NCBI GenBank assembly: GCA_044344145.1
Contig: JBIJDM010000069.1
Coordinates: 1-11,809 of the forward strand
Length of the DNA stretch: 11,809 bases
Direction of reading: 5' to 3'
Origin: JBAXGE01 sp044344145
GTDB taxonomy: Bacteria; Planctomycetota; Phycisphaerae; WQYP01
Of this stretch, positions 7,068 through 11,809 are shown piece by piece. Positions within the stretch are counted from its first letter, which is position 1; every line of letters begins with the position of its first letter. Below the pieces are notes generated by a model. That model worked only from the letters and a program-made list of their open reading frames with translations. It was not told the DNA's origin and made no database searches. The position numbers and the translations under genes were made by a program.

Positions 7068-7970
7068 ATGCGCAGCTCATCGTGGCTTCGGCCCTTCCTC
7101 TGTGGCGGTATGGTGGTAGCGCTGTGGGGTTGCTGCGATCTGAAGAAAGATGACACCCCCCTGCCCGAGGTGGTTACCACGGCGGAACATATCAAACTAT
7201 TCGCCGACCGGGCGGCGATCCTTACCCATTTGAAACTGCGCGGCAGCATGGAACTCAGTTGGCTGGATGCCGACAAGTCGCGCCAGTCACAAAGTTTCGA
7301 TTTCACGCTACGCTTAAGCCAACGGCCCGCGACTACGGAATATCAGGTACATCCCGCCGATCTGTTGTTACTGGGCAAGTTCGCCGGGCAGGATGTGGCG
7401 GAAGTCGGCGTTAATCGCGAGAAGCTATGGGTCATCTCCCGGCACGACAAGCCCACCGCTTTAGTGGGCGATGCGGAGGATTTCCGGTATCAGTTGCCGG
7501 GTTCCAAGACCCCGCACGGGATCATCACCACACTGCAACCGCTGCTCCTGCCGCACCTGCTGGGCATCACCGCGCCCAGCGTGGACCGCAATCATGTCCT
7601 GCAATTGGTGCAGGATGAACCGGCGGTCTATCATCTCTTCACCGTGGGTCTGGCGCTCTTCGAAGACCCGGCGTTTTATCTGGCCCGGAGCGTGGAAATC
7701 AACCGCCGGACCAATCAGGTGGAAGCGATCCGTTTGCTGGATCACGAGGGTGCCACGGTGGCCATCGCCAAACTTTCGCAATACGCTCCGGTGACCAATA
7801 AAGCCGGGGAAAAGCAGGCGACCACCTGTGCCTATCGGATTGAAATCAGTTATCCCAAACAACAGGCCACACTGCTGTTGAAAATGGACAGCATCGAACT
7901 GACCAACGATCGTCCGGAAGCGTTCGCCACGCCGGATTTCGCCGGGCAAAGTTTGCCGGTGCAACCGTAA
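7068..7970 (+). CDS. Lipoprotein of unknown function, downstream of dapF
   Basis: The 300-residue product begins MRSSSWLRPFLCGG, has a hydrophobic stretch and the lipobox ALWGC (Cys22, followed by a second Cys), so it is predicted to be a lipid-anchored envelope protein. The frame is open back to 7035 inside dapF, but ATG 7068 has AAGGA 7 bases upstream and gives a proper signal peptide. The mature part is mostly beta-strand-like with alternating hydrophobic residues: LKLRGSMELSWLDAD, FDFTLRLSQRPATTEYQVHPADLLLLGKFAG and EKLWVISRHDKP. This pattern (strand, 'loses its way to a lipid or polymer cavity', ELWV-like strand) recalls LolA/LolB-fold or DUF4292-type lipoproteins, but I see no diagnostic motif, so that is a guess. 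The C-terminal half has RSVEINRRTNQVEAIRLLD and YRIEISYP strands. Tight spacing to dapF suggests one operon. A short hairpin at 8022-8038 after the gene lacks a T-run. Confidence 0.82.
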   Translation: MRSSSWLRPFLCGGMVVALWGCCDLKKDDTPLPEVVTTAEHIKLFADRAAILTHLKLRGSMELSWLDADKSRQSQSFDFTLRLSQRPATTEYQVHPADLLLLGKFAGQDVAEVGVNREKLWVISRHDKPTALVGDAEDFRYQLPGSKTPHGIITTLQPLLLPHLLGITAPSVDRNHVLQLVQDEPAVYHLFTVGLALFEDPAFYLARSVEINRRTNQVEAIRLLDHEGATVAIAKLSQYAPVTNKAGEKQATTCAYRIEISYPKQQATLLLKMDSIELTNDRPEAFATPDFAGQSLPVQP

Positions 7971-8038
7971 GGGACGCAGCGCCCAGAGCAGAGATCAGTA
8001 TTTATCAATTCCGCTTCACTCGGCCAGTATCCGTGGCC

Positions 8039-9442
8039 TTAACCTTCACCCACCACGATAGTTTGGTTCAGATTGGGCAGGATGCAGGTAATACCGAATT
8101 GTTGCTGGATTTTCGCCGCCAATGGTTTGTGGGCGCGGTCTTCGCCGTGGATCAAGGCCACTTGGGGACGTGAGGGCGCAACCTGACCCAGCCAGTGCAG
8201 CAGATCAGTCTGGCCGGCGTGGGCGCTGAAACCGCCCAGGGTGTGCACACTGGCCTTGACCGAAATAGGTTCGCCAAATATTTTCACCTGTTTGGCCCCG
8301 TCCACCAGCATACGGCCCAGTGAACCAGGCGCCTGATAGCCCACAATCAGCACGGCCGTTTCCGGCTTCCAGAGATTCTGTTTCAAATGATGCAGAATCC
8401 GGCCGGCATTACACATACCCGCCCCGGCCATAATCAGGCATGGGCCGGTGAGTTGATTGAGGGCCTTGGACTGGTCGGCAGTGACGCTGGTCTTGACCGA
8501 GGTTAAATCTTCTTCGGTCATGCGGCGCGGATTCAACGCTTGTAATTCATCATCGAATAATTCCGGGTGCCGACGGTAGATCGCTGTGGCCTCGATGGCC
8601 ATGGGCGAATCAATATATACGGGGAATTTGGGCACCCGGCCCGAGCGGAACATCAACGCCAGATGATATAAAAGTTGTTGCACCCGCCCAACGGCAAAGG
8701 CCGGGACCAGTAGCTTCCCGCGCCGAGCCACCACTTTGGCAATGATGTCGGTGAACTCGCGCACGGTATCATCCAGACTACGGTGGTCACGGTCGCCGTA
8801 GGTGGATTCCATCAATACCAGATCGGCCTTGGTAAACGGTTCGGCATCGCGCAGAATCGGCGCCCCGCGCGGGCCGAGATCACCCGAAAATACCACGGTG
8901 GTATTGCGGCCTGCCCCGCGCTGCTGGAGCGAGAAACTCGCCGAACCCAACATGTGCCCCGCTTCGGCCACGGTTAAAAACAACCCCTCGGCGACCTTCA
9001 CCTCCTGATGATACGGCAGGGGCTCGAACTGATTCAGGACTTTTTCCACATCTTCAATGGTATACAACACCGGCTTGGGCTGTTGCCCCGCGCGCTGGCG
9101 CTTGCGGTTGATCCGTTCCAAATCCGAAGCCTGAATCTTGGCCGAATCGCGCAAAATTAGCGCCGCAATATCTCTGGTCCCCGGCGTGGCATACACCCGC
9201 CCACGAAACCCGGTCTGGACCAGCAACGGCAACCGCCCGCAATGATCCAAATGGGCATGGGTCAGTAAGACCGCTTTGAGGTTCTTAAAATCCACGCCTT
9301 TGGGTAATACATTCAGTTTGTCGGCCCCTGAGCCCCCTTGAAACAGACCAAAATCCACCATCACACTACTGGTCGCGGTTTGGACCAGATAACTACTGCC
9401 TGTTACTTCGCTGCCACTGGCGCCAAGAAAGGTGATACGCAT
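8039..9442 (-). CDS. Beta-CASP metallo-beta-lactamase protein with RNA-specificity domain
   Basis: The 467-residue product is a zinc-dependent hydrolase of the beta-CASP group (CPSF73/YSH1-like), whose members cut or trim RNA. The metallo-beta-lactamase part shows THAHLDHCG (His62, His64, Asp66, His67), AGHMLGSAS (His163) and FSGDLG (Asp188). The beta-CASP insertion starts with LMESTYGDRDH (motif A, Glu212) and continues with LLVPAFAVGRVQQLL and YIDSPMAIEAT. The C-terminal part holds GGFSAHAGQTDLL (motif B, His408) and LIHGEDRAHKPL (motif C, His432), the RNA-specificity region. All metal ligands are intact, so it should be active, probably as a cytoplasmic ribonuclease. Length matches the family. 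The frame opens with GTG at 9457, but ATG 9442 with GGAG 9 bases upstream and the canonical MRITFLGASGEV-like start is preferred. It converges with the lipoprotein gene and is divergent from the gene at 9603. Confidence 0.93.
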   Translation of the reverse strand: MRITFLGASGSEVTGSSYLVQTATSSVMVDFGLFQGGSGADKLNVLPKGVDFKNLKAVLLTHAHLDHCGRLPLLVQTGFRGRVYATPGTRDIAALILRDSAKIQASDLERINRKRQRAGQQPKPVLYTIEDVEKVLNQFEPLPYHQEVKVAEGLFLTVAEAGHMLGSASFSLQQRGAGRNTTVVFSGDLGPRGAPILRDAEPFTKADLVLMESTYGDRDHRSLDDTVREFTDIIAKVVARRGKLLVPAFAVGRVQQLLYHLALMFRSGRVPKFPVYIDSPMAIEATAIYRRHPELFDDELQALNPRRMTEEDLTSVKTSVTADQSKALNQLTGPCLIMAGAGMCNAGRILHHLKQNLWKPETAVLIVGYQAPGSLGRMLVDGAKQVKIFGEPISVKASVHTLGGFSAHAGQTDLLHWLGQVAPSRPQVALIHGEDRAHKPLAAKIQQQFGITCILPNLNQTIVVGEG

Positions 9443-9538
9443 TGCCGAAATCTCCACTAGGTGGGTGTTATCATAATCCGCACGGGACCGGTTTGCATGG
9501 TCAACCGCCCCAACTTTTCGTGATTTCGCGGGTCTACT

Positions 9539-9544
9539 TATAAT
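9539..9544 (+). promoter_or_regulatory. Candidate -10 box (TATAAT) for the secreted protein gene
   Basis: A perfect TATAAT lies in the 160-base gap between divergent genes. It implies a transcription start near 9551 and a leader of about 50 bases before ATG 9603. The -35 is poor (TTTCGT at 9516-9521, 17-base spacing), so the assignment rests on the -10 box and position alone. Confidence 0.45.
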
Positions 9545-9602
9545 TGTAGGCAGATTAGCGGTATTGGTCGGTTTCGGCTCCCTGCTTCAGGAGTGTCTCC
9601 CG

Positions 9603-10574
9603 ATGTGTCAACGCGGTATATTCGTACTGATACTGTGCCTAACGCTGGTTTCTTTCGGGATGGCCCCGCCGGCAACCTCGGCCCCGGCCCCCATCAGCAT
9701 GGCGCAAATCAAAGCCGACATGGCCGCCAAGGATTACCCGGCGGTCATCATGGCCACGGCGGCGCTGCTGGCGCGGACCAGCCTGCCCGAGGGCTTTAAC
9801 CGCGGCGAAGTGCTGTTGCTCAAAGCCGAGGCGCACATTCAGCAAAAGCAAGGCCCCACCGCCGCCAGCACACTCCTGGGTATGAGCAAAGCCGATCCCA
9901 AAATGGTGGATAGCGCGTTGGCATTGGCGGCATTATTGACCAAAGCCAGTGCCCAGTGCGAGTATCGCACGAAAAACTCGGAGGGCAAGGAAACCATTTA
10001 CGATTTACGCGACCTGACCGAGCGGAAAAAAGCGTTGGAAGTATATTTCGCCGCGGAGTGGCAACCGGTCCAGCATCAGGTGACGACCGCCACCAAGCAG
10101 ACGGGGCTGCCCCTGTTGGCGCAGGCCGCCCGGGCCGCAGCGCGGCTGCAGTCCCTGGAACGGGGTTGTCTGGGGAATGACAACCAAACTGAAAACGCGG
10201 TAAAACAATTATGCGCTCAGGCCAATACCGCCATCGCCGGTGTACTCAGCAAACAGGATGGGGATATTAAAAACTACGATACCGAGTCCCACAAATGGCT
10301 GACACGCACCTACAAAAATGTTGACCCGGTCACCAAAAAGACCACTACGATTCAGGAAGACTATCAAACCGGCCTGACCCGTGATCAGAGCAAAGACTTA
10401 AAATCCTATCTGGCCACCTGCGAAGATATCGCCAGCTATCTGAAACAAAATAGCGAAGCCTTTGGGGGATTGGGCGAGTTCAAAGCGGTGATCGCCCAGA
10501 CGGAAAAGAATCATGCCGCGGCCAAAAAGTTATTGTCCGCCACGTTTGAATCGAAGACCAAAGTGATCAAGTAA
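9603..10574 (+). CDS. Secreted alpha-helical protein of unknown function, possibly TPR-like
   Basis: I do not recognise the family. The product is 323 residues. The first 27 or so form a Sec signal peptide (MCQRGIF, a hydrophobic core LILCLTLVSFGM, then APPATSA before PAP), so it is exported to the periplasm or beyond. The mature protein is almost wholly helical. Residues about 33-115 (MAQIKADMAAKDYPAVIMAT, LLLKAEAHIQQKQGPTAAST, DSALALAALLTKA) have the helix-pair spacing and small-residue pattern of degenerate tetratricopeptide repeats. The rest is rich in Lys, Gln, Asp and Thr with no catalytic motif; a segment near residues 235-260 (THR-rich, NVDPVTKKTTTIQEDY) is probably a loop. It has few cysteines. 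The frame is open back to 9564, but ATG 9603 has AGGAG 9 bases upstream and gives the signal peptide. It overlaps the end of the opposite gene by 8 bases. Confidence 0.82.
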   Translation: MCQRGIFVLILCLTLVSFGMAPPATSAPAPISMAQIKADMAAKDYPAVIMATAALLARTSLPEGFNRGEVLLLKAEAHIQQKQGPTAASTLLGMSKADPKMVDSALALAALLTKASAQCEYRTKNSEGKETIYDLRDLTERKKALEVYFAAEWQPVQHQVTTATKQTGLPLLAQAARAAARLQSLERGCLGNDNQTENAVKQLCAQANTAIAGVLSKQDGDIKNYDTESHKWLTRTYKNVDPVTKKTTTIQEDYQTGLTRDQSKDLKSYLATCEDIASYLKQNSEAFGGLGEFKAVIAQTEKNHAAAKKLLSATFESKTKVIK

Positions 10575-11049
10575 TGGGGTTGGAGGAATCGCCTTGCGCC
10601 GTCGGGACGGCAGAGAGCGGCCCCACCGGACTAAAATTTCTGGGGACACGGCGCATCATTCGATACCAGCAGCACCAGATCAAGTAAGTAATGACAGACA
10701 GGCTGATACTTAGATATACGACCCAAAAGGCTAGACTCGCTTCGGCATGGGCCTTGGGGTCCTCCTTCACACCAAGTACTGAAAGTACTGTCCCCACTAA
10801 AAACATCACCCCCAACATACCATAAAACACCCCCAGCCCCTGTTCCCAGTATTTACTTTTCCGCATATAGCCGTACCACTCCCCCACGGCAATCAACAGG
10901 GCGGGACCGAAAAATGCCACTGCGGCAATGGCGGCCATCCCGACGTCACTATTACCACCCAAGGCTTCGCCGATTACCGCGGCCATCATCATCATGAAGC
11001 CGATGCTACCCGCAAAGTTCACCAGAAAAAACAGTGTTCTTAGTGACAT
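10567..11049 (-). CDS. Small four-helix integral membrane protein
   Basis: The 160-residue product has four predicted membrane helices: about residues 4-28 (containing a run of four Met), 36-57, 72-93 and 104-128. Short loops and a polar, Pro-rich cytosolic-looking tail (RRVPRNFSPVGPLSAVPT...) follow. There is a charged WYGYMRKSKYWEQ loop between helices 2 and 3. I do not recognise the family and see no catalytic residues, so a role as channel, transporter subunit or membrane partner is open. Start ATG 11049 is firm: AAGGAG lies 8 bases upstream inside the CHAD gene, and the ATG overlaps that gene's stop as TAATG. Longer in-frame starts up to 11127 would lie inside the CHAD gene and are rejected. 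Coupled translation links this protein to the CHAD protein. Its end overlaps the convergent secreted-protein gene by 8 bases, leaving no space for a terminator between them. Confidence 0.83.
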   Translation of the reverse strand: MSLRTLFFLVNFAGSIGFMMMMAAVIGEALGGNSDVGMAAIAAVAFFGPALLIAVGEWYGYMRKSKYWEQGLGVFYGMLGVMFLVGTVLSVLGVKEDPKAHAEASLAFWVVYLSISLSVITYLIWCCWYRMMRRVPRNFSPVGPLSAVPTAQGDSSNPIT

Positions 11050-11063
11050 TATGCAAGCTCCTT
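11047..11063 (-). promoter_or_regulatory. Ribosome binding site and TAATG stop/start overlap coupling the CHAD and membrane-protein genes
   Basis: AAGGAG (11058-11063) lies within the last codons of the CHAD gene, 8 bases before ATG 11049. The CHAD stop TAA (11051-11049) shares its last A with that ATG. This arrangement decides the start of the membrane protein and suggests termination-reinitiation coupling. Confidence 0.85.
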
Positions 11064-11809
11064 GGTTGCGGCCCCACGCGGGTGCGCCGGGGAGACTTCC
11101 GCCGTCATTCGATACCGGTTCATCCACAGATATCCCTGCATCATAATCCGCACTGCCCGACGGGCCTGGCGTTGTTGGACGAGACGTTGCTGATTTGTAT
11201 ACGCTTGCCGCGCGGCGGGAGTCAACTGATCCGCATGGGTCAGGGCATACTGGGCCAGCGTTTCCTGCACGATATGCACATCATGATGCACGCCGATCTC
11301 GGACTGCATCTGCTTGAGGAACTGCAACTCTTCAGTGATCCGGATTTGCCCCAAAGCCTCGATCAGTTCCAACCCGTAACGCAGTTTCTTTACGGCAATG
11401 CGCACCGCATGCAACGCCTCGGGGGTTTGTTTTTTCACCGCCTTGCTTATAACCTCGGCCATCTTGTCTCGTGCTTTGTGCAGTCGTTTGGTCAGATTCT
11501 CCGTCAGACGCCTTTCCAACGCTGCCGCCTCCGGACGCTGCGCCAATTCTTCCAGCACCCGGCCCAGCATCGGCACCGCGCCCGGCCGGGCCACGCTCTT
11601 CAACCGCAGGGACAAGTCATTAGCCAGACTTTCCCGCAAGGCGGACCGCGGCTGCAGCAGCGCATCACGCCATGGCCGCAGGGCCGTTGGCCACGGCCAT
11701 CCCGCCAGATGTGCATCCATCACATCATGATCGCGCAACGTCCCGGCGGCCTGGCGCAGGTCGGTCAACGTCTGGGTGAAGGCTTTCAACGCCTTCGGAT
11801 CAATCACGT
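11049..11809 (-). CDS. CHAD-domain protein (C-terminal part; runs off the right edge)
   Basis: About 252 residues are visible; the true start is outside the window, and the in-frame GTG at 11807 is not taken as the start. CHAD (conserved histidine alpha-helical domain) proteins bind polyphosphate and often sit near polyphosphate-metabolism or CYTH triphosphate genes. The all-helical, Arg/Lys/His-rich sequence fits. An early element, TLRDHDVMDAHLAGW, matches the end of the first half-repeat. In the second half, ALHAVRIAVKKLRYGLELIEAL is the signature basic helix, followed by LQFLKQMQSEIGVHHDVHIVQETL. The strongly basic helices (RLTENLTKRLHKARDKMAEVI and others) would line the polyphosphate channel. 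A basic RLVQQRQARRAVRIMM helix lies near the end. The gene overlaps the four-helix membrane protein gene by one base (TAATG), so the two are probably made together; a joint role in handling polyphosphate or acting at the membrane is inference only. Confidence 0.85.
   Translation of the reverse strand, partial: VIDPKALKAFTQTLTDLRQAAGTLRDHDVMDAHLAGWPWPTALRPWRDALLQPRSALRESLANDLSLRLKSVARPGAVPMLGRVLEELAQRPEAAALERRLTENLTKRLHKARDKMAEVISKAVKKQTPEALHAVRIAVKKLRYGLELIEALGQIRITEELQFLKQMQSEIGVHHDVHIVQETLAQYALTHADQLTPAARQAYTNQQRLVQQRQARRAVRIMMQGYLWMNRYRMTAEVSPAHPRGAATKELA

Noticed and set aside
8022..8038. Hairpin GGCCA...TGGCC between the convergent lipoprotein and beta-CASP genes
   Set aside because: The stem is only five base pairs and no T-run follows, so it is not supported as an intrinsic terminator.
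9462..9500. Promoter for the beta-CASP gene (TTGACC and TATGAT on the minus strand)
   Set aside because: Both boxes look good alone, but the 23-base spacer is too long for a standard promoter.

Overview
The window is ordinary chromosomal DNA from a Gram-negative-type bacterium of medium-high GC. Four points show this: several predicted lipoproteins, an OmpA/MotB-type peptidoglycan-binding protein, a diaminopimelate pathway enzyme (DapF) and an MEP-pathway enzyme (Dxs). I lean towards a Planctomycetota-like organism, because the Dxs cofactor motif reads GDASIVNG and many genes are poorly recognisable, but this rests on memory of family sequences and is weak. I see no tRNA, rRNA, CRISPR array, insertion sequence, prophage gene or clear sign of horizontal transfer.

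Layout from left to right. At 1-247 (minus) is the N-terminal end of a membrane-anchored protein, perhaps an alpha/beta hydrolase. It is divergent from a small orphan gene at 506-856 (plus). That gene converges on a minus-strand block: an endonuclease/exonuclease/phosphatase-fold lipoprotein (872-1804), a near-perfect intrinsic terminator (1821-1855), an OmpA-like coiled-coil lipoprotein (1887-2801) and dxs (2923-4857). An aldo/keto reductase follows at 5109-6099 (minus), split by a one-base frameshift in a run of six T. Divergent from it, dapF (6181-7050) and a lipoprotein of unknown function (7068-7970) form a plus-strand pair. A beta-CASP metallo-beta-lactamase protein (8039-9442, minus) is divergent from a secreted helical protein (9603-10574, plus). 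The plus gene overlaps by 8 bases the end of a minus-strand pair: a four-helix membrane protein (10567-11049) coupled through TAATG to a CHAD-domain protein that runs off the right edge.

The metabolic genes feed envelope and isoprenoid synthesis: Dxs starts the MEP pathway, and DapF supplies meso-diaminopimelate for peptidoglycan and lysine. The OmpA-like lipoprotein would tether the outer membrane to that peptidoglycan. The other genes look like independent housekeeping or accessory units. I find no coherent new multi-gene defence or biosynthetic system. The points most worth checking are the frameshifted reductase, the overlap of a terminator with a TATAAT box ahead of the phosphatase-fold gene, the coupled CHAD/membrane-protein pair, and two leaders that could fold.
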